The notes below the pieces were generated by a model. That model saw only the letters and a list, made by a program, of their open reading frames with translations. It searched no databases and had not been told where the DNA came from. Shown here piece after piece: positions 27,087-35,110 of a stretch of DNA of 64,000 nt; the first letter of the stretch is position 1, and every line of letters starts with the position of its first letter. Source of the DNA: Arthrobacter cheniae (GTDB lineage Bacteria > Actinomycetota > Actinomycetes > Actinomycetales > Micrococcaceae). The stretch lies in the NCBI RefSeq assembly GCF_003602275.1, contig NZ_QZVT01000005.1:320895-384894 (forward strand). Direction: 5' to 3'. Made by a program: the position numbers and the translations under genes.

Positions 27087-30000
27087 TCAGGACGGTGCGA
27101 TGACGAGGAGGAGGTCTCCGCCTTGGGCTGGTGCGGTGCCGGTGAAGGCGACGCGTTGGATGGTTCCGTTGATGGGTGTGGTGATGTTCGCTTCCATTTT
27201 CATGGCTTCGATGGTGGCGATGGTGTCTCCGGCGGCGACGGTGTCTCCCTCTGTGCGGTTGATGGTCACGGATCCGGCGAAGGGCGCAGCGATGTGCCCG
27301 GGGGTTCCCGGGTCTGCTTTCTCGGCGGCCTTGACGTCGCTGTCGACGCTGCGGTCGCGCACGCTCACGGGTCTCATTTGCCCGTTGAGGGTGCACATCA
27401 CGGTCCGCATGCCCTTCTCGTCGGGCTCGCCGACGGCTTCGAGGGTGGCGATGAGGCGGACGCCTTTTTCGAGTTCCATGACGTGCTCGGTGCCCGGCTG
27501 CAGTCCGTAGAGGTAGTCCGCGGTCCCCAGGACGGACACGTCGCCGTAGGTGTCGCGGATACCCTGGAAATCCTTGGTGGGTCCGGCGAACAGCAGGGTA
27601 TTCAGTGCGGTCCTGCGCTCCTTCGGGGTTCCTGCGAGCTTCTTCTCATCATCGGCGGACAGTTCGGCATTGCGGGGTTTGAGTTCCCTGCCCTGGAGGG
27701 CCTTGGTGCGGAAGGGTTCGGGCCAGCCACCGGGCGGGTTCCCGAGGTCTCCGTTGAGGAACCCGATGACCGAGTCGGGGATGTCGTAGTCCTGCGGGTT
27801 GTCCTCGAACTCTTTCGGGTCCGCGTTGGCGCCCACGAGGGCCAGGGCAAGATCCCCGACGACCTTCGAGGACGGTGTGACTTTCACCAGGCGCCCCAGG
27901 ATCCTGTCGGCCGCGGTGTACATGTCCTCGATGGCCTCGAAGCGTTCGCCCAGTCCCAGGGCGATGGCCTGCTGCTTGAGGTTGGAGAGCTGGCCTCCCG
28001 GGATCTCGTGCCGGTAGACCCGGCCCGTGGGGCCGGGGAGCCCGGACTCGAACGGGGCATACATGCGCCGCACAGCCTCCCAGTAGGGTTCCAGCGCGCA
28101 CACGTTCCCCAGGTCCAGGCCTGTGTCCCGGGGTGTGTGGGCCAGGGCGGCGACCAAAGCCGACGCCGAGGGCTGGCTGGTCGTTCCGGCCAGGGCTGCG
28201 CTGGCGACGTCGACGGCGTCGACGCCGGCGTCGGCGGCCGCCAGCAGGGTGGCGAGCTGCCCGCCGGCGGTGTCATGGGTGTGCAGGTGCACCGGCAGAT
28301 CGAAGCGTTCCCGCAGGGCGGTGACCAGGCGCGCGGCGGCGGCCGGGCGGAGCAGGCCCGCCATGTCCTTGATGGCCAGGATGTGCGCGCCGGCATCGAC
28401 GATCCGTTGGGCAAGATCCAGGTAGTAGTCCAGGGTGTAGAGCTTCTCGGCGGGATCGAGCATGTCCGAGGTGTAACACAGCGCTACCTCGGCGACCACG
28501 GTCCCTGTGGCCCGGACCGCGCGGATCGCCGGTTCCATCTGCGACACGTCGTTCAGGGCGTCGAAGATCCGGAAGATGTCGATCCCGGACGCTGCGGCCT
28601 CGGCCACGAACGCCGTCGTGACGGCCTCGGGGTAGGGGGTGTAGCCGACGGTGTTCCGGCCGCGTAGCAGCATCTGCAGGCAGATGTTCGGTATCTCCCG
28701 CCGCAGCACGTCGAGGCGCTCCCACGGGTCCTCACCCAGGAACCGGAGCGCGACGTCGTACGTCGCACCACCCCAGGCCTCCACCGACAGCAGGCCGGGA
28801 GTCAGGGCCGAGACACTCGCACCGGCTGCGGCAAGATCACGGGTCCGCACCCGTGTCGCCAACAGAGACTGGTGCGCGTCCCGGAATGTCGTATCCGTCA
28901 CCGCGACCGCGGTCTGTTCCCGCAAGGCCCGCGCGAAACCTTCCGGACCCAACTCCAGCAACCGCTGCCGGCTACCTGCCTGAAGCGGCGGGGCCTCCCG
29001 CCCGGCATCGCGCCAAGCATCCCGCCCGGCGTCCCGGTCCGCCTGGTCCTCGGGCAGGGCGGGCAATTTCTCCCGTGGGTCCAGGTGGGCCGGCCGGGCA
29101 CCGTTGGGCTGGTTGACGGTGACGTCGGCGAGCCAGGTGAGCAGTTTCGTGCCCCGGTCCGCCGGTACCCGGGCGGTGAGGAGTTCGGGGCGTTCGTCGA
29201 TGAAGGAGGTGGCCACGTTCCCGGCGACGAAGTCCGGATCGTCCAGGACCGCCTGCAAAAAGGAAATGTTCGTCGAGACCCCGCGGACCCGGAATTCGGC
29301 AAGCGCCCTCCGGGCTCGGGTCACCGCGGTCGGGTAGTCGCGGCCCCGGCAGGTGAGCTTGACCAGCATCGAATCGAAGTGCGGACTGATCTCCGCCCCC
29401 GCGTACACGGTCCCGCCATCCAGGCGCACCCCGGCGCCGCCTGCGGACCGGTAGGCGGAGATCCGTCCGACGTCAGGACGGAACCCGTTCGCCGGGTCCT
29501 CCGTGGTGATCCTCGACTGCAGGGCAGCACCCCGCAGGTACACCGTGTCCTGGCTCAGTCCCAGATCCGCCAGGGTCTCCCCGGCGGCGATCCGCAGCTG
29601 CGACTGGACGAGGTCGACGTCCGTGACTTCCTCGGTGACGGTGTGCTCGACCTGGATGCGTGGGTTCATCTCGATGAACACGTGCTGACCGGCGCGTTCC
29701 CCCACCGTGTCCACCAGGAACTCCACCGTCCCGGCATTCACATAGCCCAGGGCCGTCGCGAACTTCACCGCGTCCCGATGCAACGCCTGTCGAATCCCTT
29801 CATCCAGGTTCGGCGCGGGAGCGATCTCGATGACTTTCTGGTGGCGGCGCTGCAGCGAACAATCCCGCTCGAACAGATGCATCACGTTGCCTTCGGCGTC
29901 CGCGAGGATCTGCACCTCGATATGCCGAGGCCGCAACACCGCCTGCTCCAGGAACATCGTCGGGTCACCGAACGCGGACTCCGCCTCCCGCATCGCCGCC

Positions 30001-30545
30001 TCCAGCGCCTCCGGGAGCGCCTCGCGGGTCTCGACCCGACGCATCCCACGGCCACCACCACCGGCAACAGCCTTCGCGAACACCGGGAAACCGATCTCGT
30101 CCGCCGCAGCTATCAGTTCCTCGACGTCGGCGCTGGGCCGCGACGAGCCCAACACCGGGATACCCGCCGCGCGAGCGGCGTCGAGGGCCATCACCTTGTT
30201 ACCCGCCAGCTCCAGCACGTCCGCCGGCGGGCCCACGAACGTGATGCCCGCCTCCGCCGCGGCCCTCGCCAACCCCGGATTCTCCGACAGGAACCCATAC
30301 CCCGGATAAATGGCGTCACACCCCGACTCCACCGCGACCCGGATGATCTCCTCGATATCCAGATACGCCCTCACCGGGTGTCCCTCCTCACCGATCAGAT
30401 ACGCCTCGTCGGCTTTTTGCCGGTGGATCGAGTTCCGGTCCTCATGAGGGAACACCGCAACAGTCTTCGCTCCCACCTCATGACAAGCCCGAAAAGCCCG
30501 AATCGCGATCTCGCCGCGGTTAGCTACCAGAATCTTCGAGAACAT
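27087..30545 (-). CDS. pyc: Pyruvate carboxylase
   Basis: Biotin-dependent anaplerotic enzyme that makes oxaloacetate from pyruvate, bicarbonate and ATP. The 1152 residues are the full-length single-chain form: biotin carboxylase (ILVANRGEIAIRAFRAC at the N-terminus, GGGGRGMR, EMNPRIQVEHTVTEEVT), carboxyltransferase (DTTFRDAHQSLLATR, metal-binding HLHTHDTAGG), and C-terminal biotinyl domain with EAMKMEAN (biotinylated Lys about 1116). I set the start at ATG 30545 because GGAGTGCG lies directly upstream; the frame runs to 31118, but that region overlaps the divergent parA gene. A TAGGAT at 30590-30595 is a possible -10. Large open frames on the opposite strand are composition shadows. Confidence 0.96.
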   Translation of the reverse strand: MFSKILVANRGEIAIRAFRACHEVGAKTVAVFPHEDRNSIHRQKADEAYLIGEEGHPVRAYLDIEEIIRVAVESGCDAIYPGYGFLSENPGLARAAAEAGITFVGPPADVLELAGNKVMALDAARAAGIPVLGSSRPSADVEELIAAADEIGFPVFAKAVAGGGGRGMRRVETREALPEALEAAMREAESAFGDPTMFLEQAVLRPRHIEVQILADAEGNVMHLFERDCSLQRRHQKVIEIAPAPNLDEGIRQALHRDAVKFATALGYVNAGTVEFLVDTVGERAGQHVFIEMNPRIQVEHTVTEEVTDVDLVQSQLRIAAGETLADLGLSQDTVYLRGAALQSRITTEDPANGFRPDVGRISAYRSAGGAGVRLDGGTVYAGAEISPHFDSMLVKLTCRGRDYPTAVTRARRALAEFRVRGVSTNISFLQAVLDDPDFVAGNVATSFIDERPELLTARVPADRGTKLLTWLADVTVNQPNGARPAHLDPREKLPALPEDQADRDAGRDAWRDAGREAPPLQAGSRQRLLELGPEGFARALREQTAVAVTDTTFRDAHQSLLATRVRTRDLAAAGASVSALTPGLLSVEAWGGATYDVALRFLGEDPWERLDVLRREIPNICLQMLLRGRNTVGYTPYPEAVTTAFVAEAAASGIDIFRIFDALNDVSQMEPAIRAVRATGTVVAEVALCYTSDMLDPAEKLYTLDYYLDLAQRIVDAGAHILAIKDMAGLLRPAAAARLVTALRERFDLPVHLHTHDTAGGQLATLLAAADAGVDAVDVASAALAGTTSQPSASALVAALAHTPRDTGLDLGNVCALEPYWEAVRRMYAPFESGLPGPTGRVYRHEIPGGQLSNLKQQAIALGLGERFEAIEDMYTAADRILGRLVKVTPSSKVVGDLALALVGANADPKEFEDNPQDYDIPDSVIGFLNGDLGNPPGGWPEPFRTKALQGRELKPRNAELSADDEKKLAGTPKERRTALNTLLFAGPTKDFQGIRDTYGDVSVLGTADYLYGLQPGTEHVMELEKGVRLIATLEAVGEPDEKGMRTVMCTLNGQMRPVSVRDRSVDSDVKAAEKADPGTPGHIAAPFAGSVTINRTEGDTVAAGDTIATIEAMKMEANITTPINGTIQRVAFTGTAPAQGGDLLLVIAPS

Positions 30546-30770
30546 CGCACTCCTGCATCCTTGCCGGTTGGGTCCTTCACGCTGGCATGATCCTACCCGG
30601 CGGCCGGCCGGAGTCCTCTGCGCAGGTCGCCGTGCTTCTCCGCCCTCCGTGACGACGAGCACGGCAGCGCCGTCCCGGGAGTCCGGGCGCTTCTCCCCTA
30701 TGATTGGTCGGGGATCAATCGGACATCCGCCTGCTCCGGCGGCGGTCACAGACAGGTATGGGTTCAACAC

Positions 30771-31595
30771 GTGCAGGTAGTGAGCATCAGCAGTCTCAAA
30801 GGCGGCGTGGGCAAGACGTCGGTCACTCTGGGGCTGGCTTCGGCCGCGTTGGCAGCGGGCATCCCCACCCTCGTCGTCGACCTCGATCCTCACGCTGATG
30901 TGACCACCGGGCTCGGCGTCAGGCCGTCGGGCCAGATCGACGTCGGGCGCCTCCTCAAGGACGCGCGGCGCGGCGATCTGGGAGCCAACACCGTCCCTGC
31001 CGGCTGGGTTGCGACCGCAGCGAAGCTGTCGGGTCCCTCGACATCGACGCTCGATGTGGCAATGGGGTCGGCGTACTCCGGCATCTACGACCGGCCAGAT
31101 CTCGGTCGACGTGATCAACGTCGACTGACCACGCTCCTGTCGCGGGTCAAGGGCTATAGCCTCGTCCTCATCGATTGCCCGCCCTCACTCAACGGACTCA
31201 CCCGCATCGCGTGGACCGCGAGCAACAAGGTGGTCCTCGTGGCCGAGCCCGCCCTCTTCTCGGTGGCAGGCACGGAACGAACCATGCGTGCCCTCGAACT
31301 CTTCCGCCGTGAGTTCGCCCCTGACCTGCACACTGCGGGCATCGTGGCGAACCGCGTTCGCGCGTCCTCCCACGAGCACGCATTCCGGCTCGGAGAGATG
31401 AAGCAGATGTTCGGAGACCTCCTCCTCAGTCCGACCATTCCGGAGCAGGCGAACTGGCAGCAGATCCAGGGCGCAGCCCACTCGGTGCATCACTGGCCAG
31501 GAGAATCCGCCCGGCAGGCAGCGGGCTACTTCGATGAGCTGCTGAGAGGTGTCATGGATTCCGGAAGGATGCGGAGCCGCAGCGCTCGACGCTGA
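30771..31595 (+). CDS. Orphan ParA-family ATPase
   Basis: A 274-residue ParA/Soj-like protein. The deviant Walker A SSLKGGVGKTS lies at 7-17, Walker A' VVDLDPHADVT at about 40, and Walker B LVLIDCPPSL at about 130. The ParA fold continues to the C-terminus, which ends in a basic tail. It is not next to a parB gene and differs from the scp-linked ParA at 41.7 kb; it lies between pyc (divergent) and the MerR-DUF151-FtsR-FHA cluster (convergent). The start is GTG 30771; only a weak ACAGG is upstream. Likely roles are positioning of a protein cargo or chromosome segregation, but nothing in the sequence names the cargo. Confidence 0.87.
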   Translation: MQVVSISSLKGGVGKTSVTLGLASAALAAGIPTLVVDLDPHADVTTGLGVRPSGQIDVGRLLKDARRGDLGANTVPAGWVATAAKLSGPSTSTLDVAMGSAYSGIYDRPDLGRRDQRRLTTLLSRVKGYSLVLIDCPPSLNGLTRIAWTASNKVVLVAEPALFSVAGTERTMRALELFRREFAPDLHTAGIVANRVRASSHEHAFRLGEMKQMFGDLLLSPTIPEQANWQQIQGAAHSVHHWPGESARQAAGYFDELLRGVMDSGRMRSRSARR

Positions 31596-31700
31596 CCCGC
31601 ACACGACCATGCCTCCCTCATCAAGTGCTTCAATGAGGTAACGGCACACGTTGTCGGGATCGCTCCTGCCCGGTGAAGAATCGCCCGGCCGCGGGTAGCG

Positions 31701-32288
31701 CTAGCTGATCTTGCGGGTGGCCCGGCGCTTGCTGAGCTCGTCGCCCGGGAAATCCTGTTCCAGCGCATGCTCGCTCGGGAGGGCCGCGAGGCTGCCTTCC
31801 ACTTCACGCCAGACGCGCCCCACTGCGATACCGAACACTCCCTGGCCGCCCTGCACGAGGTCTATGACCTCGTCGGCGGACGTGCACTCGTACACACTGG
31901 CGCCGTCGCTCATGATCGTGATCTGCGCAAGGTCCTCCACGCCGCGCTCACGCAGGTGCTCAACAGCAGTGCGGATCTGCTGGAGGGAGACGCCGGTGTC
32001 GAGCAGTCGCTTGACGACCTTGAGGACGAGGATGTCGCGAAATCCGTAGAGCCGCTGCGTACCGGACCCGGAAGCACTGCGCACAGCCGGCTCCACGAGC
32101 CCGGTGCGGGCCCAGTAGTCGAGCTGACGGTAGGTGATGCCCGCGGCCTTGCAGGCTGTGGGGCCGCGGTAGCCGGCATCCTCATCGAGGACGGGGAGAT
32201 CTTCCGTGAACAGTAAGCCCTGGGCGCTCGCCGGCACACCAGCGCCTGCCGGGCTGCTTGCCTTGCCGGCGTCACCCTTCGGACTCAC
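31701..32288 (-). CDS. MerR-family transcriptional regulator (Rv1830-like)
   Basis: A 195-residue regulator. The N-terminal 40 residues are a flexible lead; the MerR winged helix-turn-helix (ITYRQLDYWARTGLVEPAVR) follows at about 50-70, then RLYGFRDILVLKVVKRLLDTGVSLQQIRTA and a C-terminal domain with no Cys metal site, so an effector-type rather than a metal sensor. The position downstream of DUF151 matches Rv1830 of M. tuberculosis. The start is GTG 32288 with GAGGAGG eight bases upstream. It has its own promoter in the 244-base gap after the DUF151 gene. Confidence 0.9.
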   Translation of the reverse strand: MSPKGDAGKASSPAGAGVPASAQGLLFTEDLPVLDEDAGYRGPTACKAAGITYRQLDYWARTGLVEPAVRSASGSGTQRLYGFRDILVLKVVKRLLDTGVSLQQIRTAVEHLRERGVEDLAQITIMSDGASVYECTSADEVIDLVQGGQGVFGIAVGRVWREVEGSLAALPSEHALEQDFPGDELSKRRATRKIS

Positions 32289-32397
32289 GTGTTGCCTCCT
32301 CGTAGCGTCCCCGGGAAAGATGCTCTGGGAGGAACCTCAGGACGTGCACTCACGTGCGCCCCGAGTCCCCCACACATGATGGGAACTGTATGGTTCG

Positions 32398-32426
32398 ACG
32401 TTAGATCGCGGAAGGGCCGAGGTCAA
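32398..32426 (-). promoter_or_regulatory. Promoter of the Rv1830-like merR gene
   Basis: Minus-strand -35 TTGACC (32421-32426), 17-base spacer, -10 TAACGT (32398-32403). Transcription would begin near 32391, giving a leader of about 100 bases before the GTG at 32288. Part of the leader can form a short CCCA/TGGG stem. The -35 sequence is the same as in the mraZ promoter. Confidence 0.6.
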
Positions 32427-32532
32427 AGAGGCTGCATCCCAAGAATCGGCGTGTCGGCGAAGGCTCGCCGCCAACACGAAGCCGGCACCCGGGGACTCCG
32501 GAAGAAGAACCCATGCGTGCCCGCAACTCCGC

Positions 32533-33036
32533 CTAGCGCTCGAAGTCCTCGGGCTCCACATCGGCGAGGAACTCCCTGAACTGGAGGACCTCCTTCTCGG
32601 CCGTTGCCTCCGTGTCGCCGTCCTCTGCGTCATCGGCATCAGCGTCGGCGATCTCGACGCCGGCCACTGTCATCACGTCGTCGGCGCAGTAGATGGGACA
32701 CGGGACGCGCAGCGCAACGGCCAGAGCGTCCGAGGCGCGGGAACTGACGGTCACACCATCACTGAACACGAGTTGCGCGTGGTACACGGTGTCCTCGACC
32801 GAGGTGATCCGTACCTCACTGATGACCTTGCCCACAGCAGCGACGACGTCGACCAGCAGGTCATGCGTCATGGGTCGTGGCGGTACGATTCCCTGCTGCA
32901 CGAAGGCGATGGCACTGGCCTCCGGGGCGCCGATCCAGATCGGTAGGTGCCGCTCCCCCGATGATTCGCGCAGGAGGACCAACGGCTGGTTCGAGGGCAG
33001 TTCGATCCGTACGCCCACCACTTCTACTTCGATCAC
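32533..33036 (-). CDS. DUF151 (bifunctional nuclease) family protein
   Basis: A 167-residue protein with the DUF151 core: VEVVGVRIELPSNQPLVLLRE at the N-terminus, LPIWIGAPEASAIAF, RPMTHDLLVDVV and SSRASDALAVALRVPCPIY. A plant member has been described as a bifunctional nuclease, but the bacterial function is unproven. The last 40 residues are acidic and disordered, ending FLADVEPEDF. GTG 33036 is the start; the upstream AGGCGG is weak. It lies between ftsR and merR as in M. tuberculosis Rv1829, the conserved neighbourhood hinting at a link to growth or division control. Confidence 0.9.
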   Translation of the reverse strand: MIEVEVVGVRIELPSNQPLVLLRESSGERHLPIWIGAPEASAIAFVQQGIVPPRPMTHDLLVDVVAAVGKVISEVRITSVEDTVYHAQLVFSDGVTVSSRASDALAVALRVPCPIYCADDVMTVAGVEIADADADDAEDGDTEATAEKEVLQFREFLADVEPEDFER

Positions 33037-33047
33037 GGGGACGCCGC

Positions 33048-33797
33048 CTAACTGTCCATGCGGGCTATATGGCTATGTACGAGGGCGCTGTGCAGGCCCA
33101 GGCAGAGTTCACTGATCTCTCGCGCAGTCTCAGCGGCCCGAGCCTTGGACGCGACGTCCTTCCGGGAAGCCAGGGGTGCCACGACGCGCTCGACGAGTCC
33201 CAGTTCGCGGTCGGCGGCTGCGCGGAACGGCCTCAGGTGGCGGGGTTCGATACCGTGGCTCTCGAGCTGGACGCAGGCTCTGGTGATCTTGAGGGCGTGC
33301 TCGTCGAACCGGTTGTCGACGGCAGCGATGAGTCCGAAGCTCACGAGGTCGTCGACGAAGCGGCGCGGTGCGCCGGCCTCGGCGGCCAGCGTCTCGGCGG
33401 TGAGTCGACGGGTATGCGCGCTCAGTTCCCTCGACAACTGGTCGGAGACGACCCGCGGCGAGAGCGTCATGCCGCCGGGGAGCGAGTCCGGTCGCTCACC
33501 GCGATCGATGGCGTCGACGTAATCCTTGATGACCTTGAGGGGAAGGTACTGGTCGCGCTGGAGAGCGAGCACGAAGCGCAGGCGCTCGACGTCGTGCGCT
33601 GTGTACTTGCGGTATCCGGCTCGCGTCCTTTGCGGGGTGATGAGGCCCTTTTCTTCCAGGAAGCGGATCTTCGACGCTGTGACCTGAGGGAACTCCCCGG
33701 ACAATTCGCGCAGCAACTCACCGATGGTCAGGACACCGGCACCGGAATGACCGGAGAGGAGACCGGCCGGCCGGGGAGCGGGTTGGGAGACAGGCAT
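33048..33797 (-). CDS. ftsR: FtsR-like MerR regulator of cell division genes
   Basis: A 249-residue MerR-type regulator. The winged helix region reads LTIGELLRELSGEFPQVTASKIRFLEEKGLI..RTRAGYRKYTAHDVERLRFVLALQRDQYLPL (residues about 24-90), with a long C-terminal helical domain. In Corynebacterium glutamicum the homologue FtsR, adjacent to odhI, activates ftsZ transcription. The gene here is likewise immediately downstream of the FHA (odhI/garA) gene with an eight-base gap, so I use the name with moderate confidence. ATG 33797 has no clear ribosome binding site, consistent with coupling to the FHA gene. Confidence 0.85.
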   Translation of the reverse strand: MPVSQPAPRPAGLLSGHSGAGVLTIGELLRELSGEFPQVTASKIRFLEEKGLITPQRTRAGYRKYTAHDVERLRFVLALQRDQYLPLKVIKDYVDAIDRGERPDSLPGGMTLSPRVVSDQLSRELSAHTRRLTAETLAAEAGAPRRFVDDLVSFGLIAAVDNRFDEHALKITRACVQLESHGIEPRHLRPFRAAADRELGLVERVVAPLASRKDVASKARAAETAREISELCLGLHSALVHSHIARMDS

Positions 33798-33805
33798 GAA
33801 GCGGA

Positions 33806-34297
33806 CTAGGCCTGCGCTGTCGTGCGCTGCGCGGTCTGGCCAGGGACGGTCCGTGCCGCATAGAACGTCAGGCGGAACTTGCCGATCTGCACTTCGTTGC
33901 CGTTGCGCAGTGCCACGCTGTCCACACGATCGTTGTTGACGTACGTGCCGTTGAGGCTTCGGGTATCGACGACCACGAAACCACTGTCGCTGCGGCGGAA
34001 CTCGGCGTGCTGGCGGGATACCGTCACATCGTCGAGGAAGATGTCCGCGTTGGGGTGGCGCCCTGCCTTCGTGATGTCTTCATCCAGCAGGAACCGCGCC
34101 CCGGCGTTCGGGCCGGAGTGGGCGATCAGGAGGGCGGAGCCGTCGGGAAGGGCCGCTACAGAAGCCTGCTCCTCGCGCGTCAGATTTCGTTCCAGCTCAG
34201 TCGTGGCGACGTATGGCGGCAGACCGATCGTCGTTGTCTCAGGAGACGTCATGTGCGGCTCTTCTCCATTCACGGCTGGGTTCACGTTGGGTACCAT
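33806..34297 (-). CDS. FHA-domain protein OdhI/GarA
   Basis: A 163-residue phosphothreonine-recognition protein. An N-terminal ETTT motif (about residues 20-23) matches the double-Thr phosphorylation site of OdhI/GarA (ETTS in those proteins). An FHA domain spans about 70-150 with GRHPNADIFL, VSRQHAEF and LNGTYVNN. Unphosphorylated OdhI/GarA inhibits 2-oxoglutarate dehydrogenase and adjusts glutamate metabolism; phosphorylation by PknG/PknB-type kinases makes the FHA bind its own N-terminus. ATG 34297 follows GGGGAGGAAAG, a very strong ribosome binding site, so it is preferred over the ATG at 34252. Order gcvH-FHA-ftsR is that of other actinobacteria. Confidence 0.9.
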   Translation of the reverse strand: MVPNVNPAVNGEEPHMTSPETTTIGLPPYVATTELERNLTREEQASVAALPDGSALLIAHSGPNAGARFLLDEDITKAGRHPNADIFLDDVTVSRQHAEFRRSDSGFVVVDTRSLNGTYVNNDRVDSVALRNGNEVQIGKFRLTFYAARTVPGQTAQRTTAQA

Positions 34298-34374
34298 CGA
34301 ACTTTCCTCCCCTACTGCGTGGAACGGCTGGTCGCGCTGAGCCGCTCCGCCCCTGCTGCCTTCGCCGGGTGGTT

Positions 34375-34761
34375 CTAGCCTACCTGCTGGGAGTAATCGG
34401 CTGAACTCAGCAGGCCCTGTACTACGGAAGGGTCCGAGACCTTGATCTCCAGCAACCAGCCCTCGCCGTAGGGGTCGGTGTTGATCAGGGAGGGATCGTC
34501 GTCGAGCGACTCGTTGCGCGCGACGACCTGACCCGTGACGGGGGCGTAGATGTCGCTGACGCTCTTGGTCGACTCGACCTCACCGATGACGTCGGAACCG
34601 GTGACCGCGGTGCCGGCCTCGGGCATCTGCACGTAGACGACGTCGCCGAGGGCGTCCTGGGCGAAGTCGGTGATGCCGACCCGCACCGTACCGTTGACGG
34701 CGAGCTCACTGACCCACTCGTGCTCCGCGGTGTAGTACAGGCCATCGGGAATGTTGCTCAT
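34375..34761 (-). CDS. gcvH: Glycine cleavage system H protein
   Basis: Lipoyl carrier protein of the glycine cleavage system, 128 residues, normal length. The lipoylated residue is Lys 66 in VESTKSVSDIYAP; HEWV near the N-terminus and GDVVYVQMPE are also family marks. ATG 34761 has AAGG seven bases upstream. The frame is open to 35061, but that stretch covers the tRNA gene. gcvT and gcvP are not adjacent; in this order, leading an FHA/ftsR cluster, the stand-alone gcvH is typical of actinobacteria. No glycine riboswitch is recognisable upstream. Confidence 0.94.
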   Translation of the reverse strand: MSNIPDGLYYTAEHEWVSELAVNGTVRVGITDFAQDALGDVVYVQMPEAGTAVTGSDVIGEVESTKSVSDIYAPVTGQVVARNESLDDDPSLINTDPYGEGWLLEIKVSDPSVVQGLLSSADYSQQVG

Positions 34762-34827
34762 GGTCGCCTTTCGAACGCGCGGGGTGAATCGGCGGCTGGA
34801 ACGGCCGCCCGGGACGGGTACTGGTCG

Positions 34828-34833
34828 AGTATA
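34828..34833 (-). promoter_or_regulatory. Candidate -10 element for the gcvH-FHA-ftsR operon
   Basis: TATACT on the minus strand, with GTCACC (34851-34856) 17 bases further upstream as a poor -35. Transcription would start near 34821, about 60 bases before the gcvH ATG and after the tRNA terminator. Confidence 0.45.
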
Positions 34834-34908
34834 GGCATATCCCGGCCACGGGTGACGAGCCTTCCACCCAGCGTTCCGCTGCATCCGCGAAAGCTCGGCA
34901 GACCATGC

Positions 34909-34951
34909 AAAAAGCCCGTCTCCTCCGGCTCGAAAGCCGGCGGAAACGGGC
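34909..34951 (-). terminator. Intrinsic terminator of the tRNA-Pro gene
   Basis: On the minus strand a GCCCGT...ACGGGC outer stem and a CCGGCT...AGCCGG inner stem form a hairpin directly followed by TTTTT. It ends nine bases after the tRNA 3' end. It is the only hairpin in the window with a clear T-tract. Confidence 0.85.
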
Positions 34952-34960
34952 CCTGCAGTG

Positions 34961-35034
<74 letters not shown>

Positions 35035-35110
35035 ATCGGCCTGTCCAGCAGGCCAAACCACTCGGATAACGATACATCATGACCGGGGCGGATCAGCACA
35101 TCGGACGGCG

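Noticed and set aside
27123-30590. Long plus-strand open frames (514 and 572 codons) opposite pyc
   Set aside because: They mirror the codon bias of pyc. Pyc is full length with all catalytic motifs, so these are antisense shadows.
31616-31638. A terminator hairpin between the orphan parA and the merR gene
   Set aside because: The CCTCAT/ATGAGG stem is only six base pairs with an 11-base loop and no T-run, so it is too weak to call.
34762-34908. A glycine riboswitch upstream of gcvH
   Set aside because: The leader from the predicted start is only about 60 bases, too short, and no conserved aptamer sequence is seen.
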